From assembly GCF_042662685.1 (NCBI RefSeq), contig NZ_JBHSYO010000002.1, positions 372,001-436,000 on the forward strand: a stretch of DNA of 64,000 nucleotides, in the 5' to 3' direction. The stretch comes from Pseudobowmanella zhangzhouensis. Its GTDB lineage: Bacteria > Pseudomonadota > Gammaproteobacteria > Enterobacterales > Alteromonadaceae. Numbering within the stretch: position 1 is the first letter of the stretch; each line of letters starts with the position of its first letter. A program made the translations under genes and the position numbers. Positions 5,591-14,362 of the stretch are shown here, piece by piece. A model generated the notes under the pieces. It saw nothing but the letters and a program-made list of their open reading frames with translations, was not told where the DNA came from and searched no databases.

Positions 5591-6541
5591 ATGAGTACAA
5601 AAAAGCAACTCTGGCGTCTGACTCAGGACAACAAGCACAACGCCTTTGGCGACTTAGTGGTATTTGCTGACCAACTCATTTGTTGCTTTCGGCGTGCGTC
5701 GGCGCATGTCAGTCCGGATGGCGTGGTCAGGTTGTTAACGATTAACCCGCAGGGAGCGATTTTACGGGTGGCAACAATTTGCCGGCCAAATATCGATTTG
5801 CGTGATCCCAAGCTGAGTGTGATGCCTGATGGACGATTAATGTTGTTAGTTTACGGTCGTCATTTTGATGCAAACCAAAAACATCTGTATTCACAAAGTT
5901 ATGTGGCATTTAGCCACGATGGCATCAGCTTTTCCGCGCTTCGGCCGCTGGCCAAACGTAACTGGTGGTTGTGGCGTTTGCGTTGGGACAAGCAGCAAGC
6001 CGGCGGATTTGCTTATAACCGTCGCGCCGAGCAAGTGGATTTTTATCTGGGTAACCCACTAGGTACGTTCGAATGTGTTGCCCCCGGCGCGCTGTCAAAA
6101 AGCCGCCATCAACGTGGCTACCCGAATGAGTCAGATCTGTGTTTTGACGGTAAAGGTAATGCTGTTGCCATCGTGCGACGCGACGCGGATAGCGGACGCG
6201 CACAACTGGGGCATGCGCGATTCCCTTACACAAACTGGCATTGGCAGGATTTGCCGTTTTATATTGGTAGCCCGGTGTTATGCGCCGATGGAGAGCAATT
6301 TTTGGTGGCCGGGCGTATTTTCCGCAACTTCAAACCCTATCAGGGTATTTTCCGGCTGGATATGAATTCAGGTAAACCCCGCGACGCGCAGCTATTGCCA
6401 AGTGGCGGAGACTGCGGTTACCCGGGACTGGTTAAATGGCAGGGCTCTTTGTGGCTAAGTTATTACAGCTCTCACGAGTCGGCAGCAAGTGATATCTACT
6501 TGTGCCGCCTGAACCCGGATAGCTTACAGATAATCGAATAA
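5591..6541 (+). CDS. Sialidase-fold (BNR-like) beta-propeller protein inside the flagellar locus
   Basis: 316-residue protein without signal peptide or membrane span, so probably cytoplasmic. It has repeated blade-like segments: RRASAHVSPDGVV (about 33-45), DLRDPKLSVMPDGRLML (70-86), an Asp-box-like SHDGISF (about 107), SDLCFDGKGNAVAIVRRD, and GYPGLVKWQGSLWLSYYSSHE near the C-terminus. This pattern is typical of exo-alpha-sialidase-like six-bladed propellers; activity is not established. It is the only plus-strand gene between flagellin 3 and flgL, overlapping the flgL 3' end by 18 nt tail to tail. Its start region is just beyond the flagellin sigma-28 promoter and has a plausible sigma-70 -10 (TATAAA near 5500). 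A role linked to flagellin glycans is possible from position only. Confidence 0.75.
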   Translation: MSTKKQLWRLTQDNKHNAFGDLVVFADQLICCFRRASAHVSPDGVVRLLTINPQGAILRVATICRPNIDLRDPKLSVMPDGRLMLLVYGRHFDANQKHLYSQSYVAFSHDGISFSALRPLAKRNWWLWRLRWDKQQAGGFAYNRRAEQVDFYLGNPLGTFECVAPGALSKSRHQRGYPNESDLCFDGKGNAVAIVRRDADSGRAQLGHARFPYTNWHWQDLPFYIGSPVLCADGEQFLVAGRIFRNFKPYQGIFRLDMNSGKPRDAQLLPSGGDCGYPGLVKWQGSLWLSYYSSHESAASDIYLCRLNPDSLQIIE

Positions 6542-7744
6542 ACTGAGGTTGGTCACCCGGCCGAATGTTTGCTGGGCAGCCTGCAGTGCGGTTTCCTGCT
6601 TGGATAATTCGGAAATGGCCTCAGCGTAATCCACATCCTCAATTTTACCCCGTGCAGTTTTAAGGGTAATTTCCTGATCCAGATTAGTCTCATACACTGA
6701 CTCGGCAACATTCAAGCGCCCACCCACGGCAGAAATGGTGTTACCGATTTGTTTCTGACCATTATCAATACCGGTCATTACATCGCGGATGGCGTCATCC
6801 AGCGCCTGCCCCACCAAATCCGGATCCTGCAATTTCAGGAAAAAGTCATTCAGGGTCTCTGCCACATTTTTCTTTTGTGGGGTATCGAGCTGGAAGTCTA
6901 CCGTGTCACCCGGACCGCCATTGAAATTAAATTGCAGGCCCTGATAGTTAAACGGCACGGTGGGATCATAATCCAGCGTATCCAGTGTCGCCCCCGTGCC
7001 CACATTGGTCACGGTAACCTGATTGCCAGCACCATTAACGGTAAAACGCAGGTTATTGTTGGCGGCCGTCACCGCATCATAATTATCGCTGAAGAAACGA
7101 TCGAACTTGGCCTGCTGATCGACAAACACCTTTGCAGATACAGAACCACCGCTAACCGTCGCAGTATGACGCGCCAGCACATTTTCAAAAACCAGTTTAC
7201 CCGAGTCACCGGCCTGAATCGCCACATTGGCTGATATTTGCACCCGGTTAAAGCCTTCATCGCCTTCAAACTGATATTTATTGCCGGTGGCGGCCGGATT
7301 GTAACTAAACGCCGGTGAATGGCTCTGATGCCCGGCAAAAATATAGTCACCATCGGCATTACGGCTATTCATTAAATCAAACACCTGATCGCGAATTTGC
7401 TTAATCTCGAGGCTGATGGCCTCGCGATCATCGGCATTCATAATGCCGTTACCGGATTGAATCGCCAGTTGACGGGCACGGTTCAACGCATCTGAGATGC
7501 TGCTTAATGCGGTTTCCTGCTGCTCCAGTGAACTGGTCACCAGATTATTGTTTTTTTGGTACTGGGCCATTTGATCCAGCGTTTCAGTTAGCCGAATCAC
7601 CTGCGCCACACCGACCGGATCGTCCGATGGGGTAATAATGCGCTTACCCGAGGAGAGTTGTTGCTGAATTTTCGACAAATCGCCCTGATTATCCAGAATG
7701 CCCTGAATACTGCGGTCATATAACTGATTAGTGGAAATTCGCAT
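6524..7744 (-). CDS. flgL: Flagellar hook-filament junction protein FlgL (HAP3)
   Basis: Second junction protein joining hook to filament, exported by the flagellar apparatus. 406 residues; flagellin-like N-terminus (MRISTNQLYDRSIQGILDN, SSGKRIITPSDDPVGVAQV) and C-terminal coil (IEDVDYAEAISELSKQETAL, RVTNLSLFDYL). It is longer than E. coli FlgL (317) because of a middle domain of about residues 130-290. Starts 7 nt after flgK, so it is the last gene of the flgFGHIJKL run. No clear terminator follows; its 3' end overlaps the convergent sialidase-fold gene. Confidence 0.95.
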   Translation of the reverse strand: MRISTNQLYDRSIQGILDNQGDLSKIQQQLSSGKRIITPSDDPVGVAQVIRLTETLDQMAQYQKNNNLVTSSLEQQETALSSISDALNRARQLAIQSGNGIMNADDREAISLEIKQIRDQVFDLMNSRNADGDYIFAGHQSHSPAFSYNPAATGNKYQFEGDEGFNRVQISANVAIQAGDSGKLVFENVLARHTATVSGGSVSAKVFVDQQAKFDRFFSDNYDAVTAANNNLRFTVNGAGNQVTVTNVGTGATLDTLDYDPTVPFNYQGLQFNFNGGPGDTVDFQLDTPQKKNVAETLNDFFLKLQDPDLVGQALDDAIRDVMTGIDNGQKQIGNTISAVGGRLNVAESVYETNLDQEITLKTARGKIEDVDYAEAISELSKQETALQAAQQTFGRVTNLSLFDYL

Positions 7745-7751
7745 AATTCAC

Positions 7752-9884
7752 TTACCTGGCTGCACTTAAAATCGTATCAAATAGGGTTTGCGCGGTGCTA
7801 AGCAAACGCGCCGACGCCGCATAAGCCTGCTGGAACCGCACCAGATTAGCCGCTTCCTCGTCCAGACTGACACCAGACACCGACTCGTGCCAGTTTTTCG
7901 AATGGGTCAGCATAGCATCGGCCGCCTGATAGGCTATATCGGCAGACGAGACTTTTTCGCCAATCACCCCCACAGTCGTAGAAAACGCGGCATGAAAGGT
8001 GTACTGGTTGGTGCCACCGACCGCCACCGAGGCATTGCGACGCAAAGTATCTACGTTCTCCAAATTGGCTAACGCAAGACCATTGCGGTTATCGTCGGTG
8101 CCGTCGGTGTTAAAACTCAGGGTAAAGCTATCGCCCGCCTTTGGGATCCCCTGCAAGCTGAAATCATAGCCCGGATAGTCATTCAATGCGGTCCATGCTG
8201 CCGGCCAGCCCGCCTGTGCAGCGCCCTGGCCAAGCAGATTCTCCAGGGTGTTTGTGCCGGCAACCGTAACGATTACAGTCCCGGCACTATCGCGAATTTC
8301 ATAGGTATCGGCAGCGGTAAAGTAAATTTCCGCCGGTGCACCAACGCCGCCACCCGGCGCGGCCCCTGGCCCTTGTAAACTTCCTGCCGCGGTAAATGCA
8401 GACGTATCAGGATCGGTATTGGTCGCATCGACTGTGGTATTGGTCACGCTGGTGCCAATTATGATGGTATCGCCGAGATTATTGATATCCGAGGACACTC
8501 TGATTGGCGAGGCCAGCGCCAGATCCTCGCCACGCACAGTATTCATATCCAGATACTGGGCAGCATATTTAGTTGGTTGAATTAAAAATGCATCACCGTC
8601 GGCATAACTGGCCGCATCGGGTAGCTCTACCTGTAAGCCATCGGCAATACTGACCCATTCACCCGGGCCGGCGTTTACACCGTTATAGGTAAACACCAAG
8701 GGGCTACCGTTAATATCGGTGACCGCAGTCCCATCAGGATTCAGTACTTCGACGGTTAAGTCAGCAGTGGCAGGCGCGCCCGCAGTGGCATTATTGATAG
8801 TGATTTTATAATCCGCAGTCGTCAGTTCGTTCGCTCTGCCCGCTTCTACCCGGCTGTTTAAACGCAATGCCAGATTGCTATTATCTTTGTATTCCATCCC
8901 AGCCACAGTGGGCAGGGTGAAAATATCACCGCCTAGCTGACCATCCAGATCCATACCCAAATGGTTTTGTTGGTTAACTGCATCCGCCAGCGCCAATGAG
9001 ATCTGCCCCAAAGAACGTTGCGCATCATTGAGTAGTTCATCACGGTAGGTATATAAGCCACCAATACGGCCACCGACTTCGGTATCCGGCAGGTTAATCG
9101 TGACGCCGCGCGTTCCGTTATACAGGCGTAATTCTTTATTATTCGGATCCGGATCGCCACTGATTGAAAACACATTAAAGGTGCCATCTTCCATCACCAA
9201 TGCCTGACCAGTATCCAAATACACCAGGGTTGAGCCATCGTCGCGATTTTGAGTTTGCAGGCCGACCAGTTCGGATAATTCCAAAATCGCCTGGTCACGC
9301 TGATCCATCAACACCCCTGGAGTATCTTTAACGTTCGCGCTCTGGGTAATTTTTATCTGTTGATTGATGTCGGCAATCTTCTCAATAAGCGAGTTGGCTC
9401 TGTCCGTTAAGGATTCAAATTCAATATTGAGGTCGGATTCCAAATCCTGCGTATAGCCTGACAAATAGGCAAAATGGCCCAGCAATGATTCGCCCTCGCC
9501 CAACACCAGCGAACGGGCAGCCATATTATTCGGCTCATCCGCAGCGGTTTGCAGCGATGCAAAAAACTTACTGATACTGGTGCTTAAACTGGCATCACTA
9601 TTGGCAAACGCCTCATCCAGTAACTGCGCTTTGTCATAATAAGCTTCCAGTTCACTAAAATGGCTGGTGTCACGGCGCATTTGATTCAGAGCAAACTGAT
9701 CCAGCACCCGGGAGGTGTAGCTTTGTCCCACACCGCCATTTTTTTCCGCTTCCAATGACGTACGCTGGCGTACATAACCTTCGGTGTTAACATTTGAAAT
9801 ATTGTTACCCGTGGTTTGCAGCAAGGTTTGCTGGGCACGTAATCCCGACGTCGCAATATTAAGCAGATCTGTTGTTATGGCCAT
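7752..9884 (-). CDS. flgK: Flagellar hook-filament junction protein FlgK (HAP1)
   Basis: First junction protein at the hook tip. 710 residues, much longer than E. coli FlgK (547); the ends are conserved (LLNIATSGLRAQQTLLQTTG with NISNVNTEGYVRQR; EEAANLVRFQQAYAASARLL near the C-terminus) and the extra length is in the central surface domain (about 330-600), which is rich in T, A, G and D. AGGA precedes the ATG by a few bases. It begins 9 nt after flgJ, consistent with one operon. Confidence 0.95.
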   Translation of the reverse strand: MAITTDLLNIATSGLRAQQTLLQTTGNNISNVNTEGYVRQRTSLEAEKNGGVGQSYTSRVLDQFALNQMRRDTSHFSELEAYYDKAQLLDEAFANSDASLSTSISKFFASLQTAADEPNNMAARSLVLGEGESLLGHFAYLSGYTQDLESDLNIEFESLTDRANSLIEKIADINQQIKITQSANVKDTPGVLMDQRDQAILELSELVGLQTQNRDDGSTLVYLDTGQALVMEDGTFNVFSISGDPDPNNKELRLYNGTRGVTINLPDTEVGGRIGGLYTYRDELLNDAQRSLGQISLALADAVNQQNHLGMDLDGQLGGDIFTLPTVAGMEYKDNSNLALRLNSRVEAGRANELTTADYKITINNATAGAPATADLTVEVLNPDGTAVTDINGSPLVFTYNGVNAGPGEWVSIADGLQVELPDAASYADGDAFLIQPTKYAAQYLDMNTVRGEDLALASPIRVSSDINNLGDTIIIGTSVTNTTVDATNTDPDTSAFTAAGSLQGPGAAPGGGVGAPAEIYFTAADTYEIRDSAGTVIVTVAGTNTLENLLGQGAAQAGWPAAWTALNDYPGYDFSLQGIPKAGDSFTLSFNTDGTDDNRNGLALANLENVDTLRRNASVAVGGTNQYTFHAAFSTTVGVIGEKVSSADIAYQAADAMLTHSKNWHESVSGVSLDEEAANLVRFQQAYAASARLLSTAQTLFDTILSAAR

Positions 9885-9893
9885 TTATCCTGC

Positions 9894-10841
9894 CTACCTC
9901 GAACTGGCCGCATTAGCGGCAACTGAACGAACAAAGTCCAGTACTGACATTATTTTATTGGCGTATTGCGGGTCGGTGGCATAGCCAGCCTGTTGCAATT
10001 CGCTGAAAAAGGTTTGTGGGTTATCTGCGACTTTTAAGGCCTCGCTATAGCGCGGACTATTTTCCAGGGTGCGCACGTAATCCTGCATCGCGTCAGAAAA
10101 GCCAGGATAGGCTTTAAACGCTGAGCGCACTTTACTGGCACTGCCATCTTTGTATTCCACAGAATCGATAAGGGTGCGGTCACCCTGCCAGTTCTTGCTG
10201 GCTTTGATGCCGAACAGATTGTGACTGTTTTGTCCACCCAGCGAGTGGATCATCTGTTGACCCCATCCGGTTTCTACCGCGGCCTGGGCAATCATCGACA
10301 GACCGTCGACCGGTGAATTTTGCGTGGCTTGTTCAGCCAATGGCAGCAGTGCTTCAACAAATTGCTGTTTATCTGCAAATGCGGCCTGACGGGTACCCAT
10401 ATCAACCCGCGCAGGCTTATCAGTGGATTGATTTTCATTGCTGGTTGCCGCCGGCACAGCATATACCCGATCCGGACTAACCAGGCTTGCCGGGGTGTAA
10501 TTAGGATCACCGCCGAGCTGACGCACAATCAGATCCGCTAATCCCAGGCCACCGGTATTGGATAATTCCGTCGCCAGTTGCTGATCGTGCATATCGCGGT
10601 AAAACTTTACCTGCTGCGAATTAAACGGACTGTCTTCGTCGGCCAGTACATCCGCCGAGTCGCGCATGCTTTTAAGCATCATACGCACAAAAATCGCTTC
10701 AAAATGCTTGGCGACTTCCTTCAGTGCGCCCTTCTCATCCTGACGTGCAGCGGTGCGCAACTTATCCAGACCAGAAAAGTCATTGGCATTGCGCGCGACA
10801 TCCATTTGCATATCAAGATTGTCAGGTAACATGCTGCTCAT
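9894..10841 (-). CDS. flgJ: Flagellar rod-cap protein and peptidoglycan hydrolase FlgJ
   Basis: Periplasmic bifunctional protein: the N-terminal half caps the growing rod (KEVAKHFEAIFVRMMLKSMRDS, positions about 40-60) and the C-terminal half is a glucosaminidase/muramidase domain that opens the peptidoglycan (AQAAVETGWGQ with the likely catalytic Glu, HNLFGIKASKNWQGD, AYPGFSDAMQDYVRTL). 315 residues, the normal length of the two-domain form found in gammaproteobacteria. Lies 5 nt after flgI in the same operon. Confidence 0.95.
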   Translation of the reverse strand: MSSMLPDNLDMQMDVARNANDFSGLDKLRTAARQDEKGALKEVAKHFEAIFVRMMLKSMRDSADVLADEDSPFNSQQVKFYRDMHDQQLATELSNTGGLGLADLIVRQLGGDPNYTPASLVSPDRVYAVPAATSNENQSTDKPARVDMGTRQAAFADKQQFVEALLPLAEQATQNSPVDGLSMIAQAAVETGWGQQMIHSLGGQNSHNLFGIKASKNWQGDRTLIDSVEYKDGSASKVRSAFKAYPGFSDAMQDYVRTLENSPRYSEALKVADNPQTFFSELQQAGYATDPQYANKIMSVLDFVRSVAANAASSR

Positions 10842-10846
10842 CCCAG

Positions 10847-11959
10847 TTAGATAACGATTAGCTCGCCCTGTAATGCACCGGCTTCACGCAGCGCTTCCAA
10901 GATCGCCATCAGATCGCCAGGTGCTGCGCCCACCTCGTTTACCGCGCGCACTAACTGCTCGAGCGTCACGCCGGGGTCAAATTTGAACATGCGAGAATCA
11001 TCGGCACGCACATCGATAATGCTGTTTTGCGTGACCGCGGTCTGTCCGTCTGCCAGCGCATTAGGCTGGGATACATTCTGATTTTCGGAAATCGTTACCG
11101 TCAGTCCACCATGGGTAATCGCAGCAGGTAACAATCGCACTTGCTGGCCGATCACTATGGTGCCGGTGCGGCTGTTGATAATGATCCGCGCTGGTGCTTC
11201 TGCCGGGGTAAACTGGAAGTTCTCAAGCGTAGCCAAAAAGCCCACACGCTGACCCGGGTCCCTGGGCGCAGTAACACGCACGGATGCCGCATCGATGGGG
11301 GTTGCAATCTGATAGCCTTTGGCTGGATCCGCGCCGAGCTTTTGATTGATCGTGTCGGCCAGCGCTTTGGCGGTAGAAAAATCCGGATAATTCAGATTCA
11401 GGGTCAGAAAGTCATTTTGGGTAAAGCCACTTTTCACTTCCCGCTCAACCATTGCCCCTGCCGGAATCCGCCCTACTGTTGGGGTATTACTGACCACTCG
11501 CGAGCCGTCAGCGCCCTGCACACCGAAGCCACTGACTACCAGTGACCCCTGCGCGACAGCATAGACATTGCCGTCCAGACCTTTCAAAAAGGTCTGCAAT
11601 AAGGTACCGCCGGATAAACTGCCCGCTTCACCAATGGACGACACCGTCACGTCGATGGTCTGACCCGGTTTCACAAAGGGCGGCAACTCGGCGTGCACGG
11701 CAACGGCCGCGACGTTTTTAATCTTGGGTTTTAAACCATCCGGCACTTTAATCCCGAAATTGGACAACATGGTGCGAAAGCTCTGTTCAGTAAACGGGCT
11801 TTGCTCACCCGTCCCGGCCAAGCCCACAACTAGCCCATAACCAACAAGCTGGTTACTGCGCACACCTTGTACTGAGGCCAGATCTTTAATGCGCTGCGCC
11901 TGCGCCAGCGGACTGAGCAGCATGGCGAAACAACTGAATAAGACTACTACACGTTGCAT
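10847..11959 (-). CDS. flgI: Flagellar P-ring protein FlgI
   Basis: Forms the periplasmic P ring around the rod. 370 residues starting at ATG 11959 (MQRVVVLFSCFAMLLSPLAQA is a Sec signal peptide ending near residue 21, followed by QRIKDLASVQGVRSNQLVG). The frame is open nine codons further up, but GGGAGG lies five bases before this ATG and the shorter start avoids overlap with flgH. Conserved blocks: GYGLVVGLAGTGEQ, FLKGLDGNVYAVAQG, EVGAAPGDLMAILEALREAGAL at the C-terminus (about 345-365). FlgA from this window is its expected chaperone. Confidence 0.96.
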   Translation of the reverse strand: MQRVVVLFSCFAMLLSPLAQAQRIKDLASVQGVRSNQLVGYGLVVGLAGTGEQSPFTEQSFRTMLSNFGIKVPDGLKPKIKNVAAVAVHAELPPFVKPGQTIDVTVSSIGEAGSLSGGTLLQTFLKGLDGNVYAVAQGSLVVSGFGVQGADGSRVVSNTPTVGRIPAGAMVEREVKSGFTQNDFLTLNLNYPDFSTAKALADTINQKLGADPAKGYQIATPIDAASVRVTAPRDPGQRVGFLATLENFQFTPAEAPARIIINSRTGTIVIGQQVRLLPAAITHGGLTVTISENQNVSQPNALADGQTAVTQNSIIDVRADDSRMFKFDPGVTLEQLVRAVNEVGAAPGDLMAILEALREAGALQGELIVI

Positions 11960-11970
11960 AATGCCTCCCA

Positions 11971-12651
11971 TCAGAATGGCCACCAATCTGAGTTAAAGAA
12001 TTGGGTTAACCAGCCCTGTTGCTGGGCATTGGCAAATTCACCGGTTCCGCTGTACTGAATTCGTGCGTTGGCAATTTTGGTGGAGACCACTTCGTTTTGC
12101 GGACTGATATCAGCAGTACGCACAATGCCGGTCAAACGAATATATTCATCACCGTTATTCAGGGTCAGCCACTTCTCGCCGCGCACCACCAGATTGTCAT
12201 TGGGCAGCACCTGCACCACAGTCACAGAGATGTTGCCACGCAGGTTGTTGCTCTGGTTAGTACTGGCATCGCCGCTGAAATCCTGGCTGTTGCCTAATCC
12301 AAATTGGATGGACTCTGGACCAATATTCACCGCATTGCCACCGAGGCCAATAATCGGGTCAACCGCGACATTGTTACTCTTACTTAGTGCGCTACTGGCA
12401 GACTTAGTCGCCGAGGTAGTTTCCTGCAGCACCACAGTAATCAGGTCACCGACACGGCGCGCTTTCATATCTGAAAACAGGCTATTAGCGTGGCCTGGCT
12501 GGAACAGCGAGCCATCTTCACTGATTTTCTGCGCCGGCATATCCGGAATCACTGGCGCATAAAACGGATCATTTGGCAGGGTCTCCCTCACCTGAGTGCT
12601 ACCGCACCCGGCTAGCAAAGACACCAGACAAAACAGGCTTACTAAACGCAT
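11971..12651 (-). CDS. flgH: Flagellar L-ring lipoprotein FlgH
   Basis: Outer-membrane ring lipoprotein. 226 residues with a lipoprotein signal ending in the lipobox LLAGC (Cys16). Family blocks: SLFSDMKARRVGDLITVVLQE, KWLTLNNGDEYIRLTGIVR, and the C-terminal region ending NSDWWPF. Sits 10 nt after flgG in the flgF-L operon. In Vibrio-type motors the L and P rings are surrounded by the H ring (FlgT and others); flgT is at 21592 here. Confidence 0.96.
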   Translation of the reverse strand: MRLVSLFCLVSLLAGCGSTQVRETLPNDPFYAPVIPDMPAQKISEDGSLFQPGHANSLFSDMKARRVGDLITVVLQETTSATKSASSALSKSNNVAVDPIIGLGGNAVNIGPESIQFGLGNSQDFSGDASTNQSNNLRGNISVTVVQVLPNDNLVVRGEKWLTLNNGDEYIRLTGIVRTADISPQNEVVSTKIANARIQYSGTGEFANAQQQGWLTQFFNSDWWPF

Positions 12652-12661
12652 CTTTCACCCA

Positions 12662-13450
12662 TTAAAGCTGTTGAATAACCTGACCAAGCATCTGGTCTAC
12701 CGAACTGATGACTTTGGAGTTCATCTCATATAAACGCTGACTTTCAATCAGGTTTACCAGCTCTTCCGTGACGTTAACGTTGGAGGTTTCCAGCGCCCCT
12801 TGCATGATACTGCCGAGCCCCTGTAATCCGGGTACACCCTGCAGTGGCGCGCCACTGGTAGCAGTTTCCACATACAAGTTTTGCCCAACAGGCTGTAACC
12901 CCGTTGGGTTAATAAAATCAGACAAGGTTAACTGGCCCAGTACCACTGGTTCGGCCTGCCCGCGCACAGTGGCAGAAATCTGACCATCCTGTGAAATCGT
13001 GATCTGCTGCGCATCTTCCGGGATAGCGATGTTCGGCTGTAGCGGAAAACCGGCACCCGGCGTAACGATCTGGCCCTGATCATCCAGTGTGAACTGACCG
13101 TTGCGGGTATAGGCCAATGAGCCATCCGGCATCAGGATTTCAAAAAAGCCCCGCCCCTGAATGGACATATCCAGCGCATTATCCGTGGTTAGCAGGTTCC
13201 CCTGTGAGAACTCTTTCTGGGTCGCCACCACTTTTGAACCGGCCCCCAACATCAGACCGGAAGGTAATTCCGTATCGGCCGAAGAGCGTCCACCTGGCTG
13301 GTTAATATTCTGGTACAGCAAATCTTCAAAGATTGCGCGCCCCTTCTTAAACCCCACCGTACTGGCGTTAGCCAGGTTGTTCGAAATGGTCGCGACGTCG
13401 GTCTGAGCCGCGTCCAAACCGGTTTTACTGATCCATAATGCTGGGTGCAT
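12662..13450 (-). CDS. flgG: Flagellar distal rod protein FlgG
   Basis: Distal rod subunit. 262 residues, standard length. Begins MHPALWISKTGLDAAQTDVA, with NNLANASTVGFKKGRAIFEDLLYQ (30-53) and the C-terminal hook-family motif SNVNVTEELVNLIESQRLYEMNSK. The rod/hook family N- and C-terminal helices form the D0 coiled coil. Located between flgF and flgH; part of the sigma-54 flgF operon. Confidence 0.96.
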   Translation of the reverse strand: MHPALWISKTGLDAAQTDVATISNNLANASTVGFKKGRAIFEDLLYQNINQPGGRSSADTELPSGLMLGAGSKVVATQKEFSQGNLLTTDNALDMSIQGRGFFEILMPDGSLAYTRNGQFTLDDQGQIVTPGAGFPLQPNIAIPEDAQQITISQDGQISATVRGQAEPVVLGQLTLSDFINPTGLQPVGQNLYVETATSGAPLQGVPGLQGLGSIMQGALETSNVNVTEELVNLIESQRLYEMNSKVISSVDQMLGQVIQQL

Positions 13451-13495
13451 AGTGTCTTCCCCCTCGCAGAGCTGGCCGCTTACGCCGCCAATTTA

Positions 13496-14239
13496 TTAAA
13501 TAATGCGCAGCAACATATTGCCGCGGGCATCCAGTTCATCGGCCTTTTTCATCATCTTGACCTGCAACTCATAGTGGCGCTGGGACTCGATCATGCCGAC
13601 CAGTTCTTCTACCGGATTAACGTTACTGTTTTCCAGCATGCCGCGTTTTACCCGCACAAAGGCGTCGGCAGCCGCTGGATTATTATCTTTGGTACGGAAC
13701 AGGCCGTCTGTGCCCCGCTCCATCTCACGCACATCCGGGTTCACCAGTTTGAGACGATCGACCTCTTCAAATACAAAGACGGGCGCACCCAACTGACGCA
13801 CGCTGATCGTGCCGTCATCGGCGATATTGATATTATCCAGTGGAATGGGCAGCTGAATTGGCCCGCCATCACCCAGCACCATATTGCCGTCCTGATCGGT
13901 TAACACACCGTTGGCGTCCAAATGCAGATTGCCAGCGCGTGTGTAGGCTTCGTTGCCATTTTTATCCTGCACTGACAACCAACCGTCGCCCTGAATTGCA
14001 ATATCTAAATCGCGGCTGGTTTGCATCATGGCACCCGACTGATAGTTATTGCTGGGCGATTCCGTCATGGCGAAAACCCGGGTCGGTAAACCTTCACCAA
14101 AAGCAGGCATTGCCCGAGCCTGCGCTAACTGGGCACGAAAGCCAGTGGTTTGCGCGTTGGCCAGGTTGTTGGCTCTGATGCCGGTGGCTAACAAATCTTG
14201 CTTGGCACCGGAACTGGCGATGTATAACAACTTATCCAT
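13496..14239 (-). CDS. flgF: Flagellar proximal rod protein FlgF
   Basis: Proximal rod component, 247 residues. MDKLLYIASSGAKQDLLATG, then RANNLANAQTTGFRAQLAQARAM, and the C-terminal motif SNVNPVEELVGMIESQRHYEL. First gene of the flgFGHIJKL operon: a terminator lies upstream (14321-14348, after flgE) and a near-consensus sigma-54 promoter at 14278-14293 gives a leader of about 25 nt. Confidence 0.96.
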   Translation of the reverse strand: MDKLLYIASSGAKQDLLATGIRANNLANAQTTGFRAQLAQARAMPAFGEGLPTRVFAMTESPSNNYQSGAMMQTSRDLDIAIQGDGWLSVQDKNGNEAYTRAGNLHLDANGVLTDQDGNMVLGDGGPIQLPIPLDNINIADDGTISVRQLGAPVFVFEEVDRLKLVNPDVREMERGTDGLFRTKDNNPAAADAFVRVKRGMLENSNVNPVEELVGMIESQRHYELQVKMMKKADELDARGNMLLRII

Positions 14240-14277
14240 GACAGCTATTTGACGTTATGATGATTAGCTAAATGAGT

Positions 14278-14293
14278 TGCAAAAACAGTGCCA
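14278..14293 (-). promoter_or_regulatory. Sigma-54 promoter of the flgF operon
   Basis: Minus strand TGGCACT-GTTT-TTGCA: all -24/-12 consensus positions match except one (T for G at the end of the first block), with 10 nt between GG and GC. It lies between the flgE terminator and flgF, giving a self-consistent operon boundary. Confidence 0.85.
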
Positions 14294-14320
14294 CCAAATT
14301 GAGAACAACGCCCAGAAAAC

Positions 14321-14348
14321 AAAAAGGCGCACTAAGTGCGCCTTTTTT
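14321..14348 (-). terminator. Intrinsic terminator after flgE
   Basis: AAAAAGGCGCAC-TAA-GTGCGCCTTTTTT, a symmetrical stem of 7 G/C-rich pairs flanked by A and T tracts, 15 nt below the flgE stop. It separates flgBCDE from flgFGHIJKL. Confidence 0.9.
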
Positions 14349-14362
14349 AACCAATTTTATCC

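Noticed and set aside
6749..7234. 161-codon plus-strand frame opposite flgL
   Set aside because: Antisense shadow of the flgL middle domain; no independent evidence.
11141..11545. 134-codon plus-strand frame opposite flgI
   Set aside because: Antisense shadow of conserved P-ring sequence.
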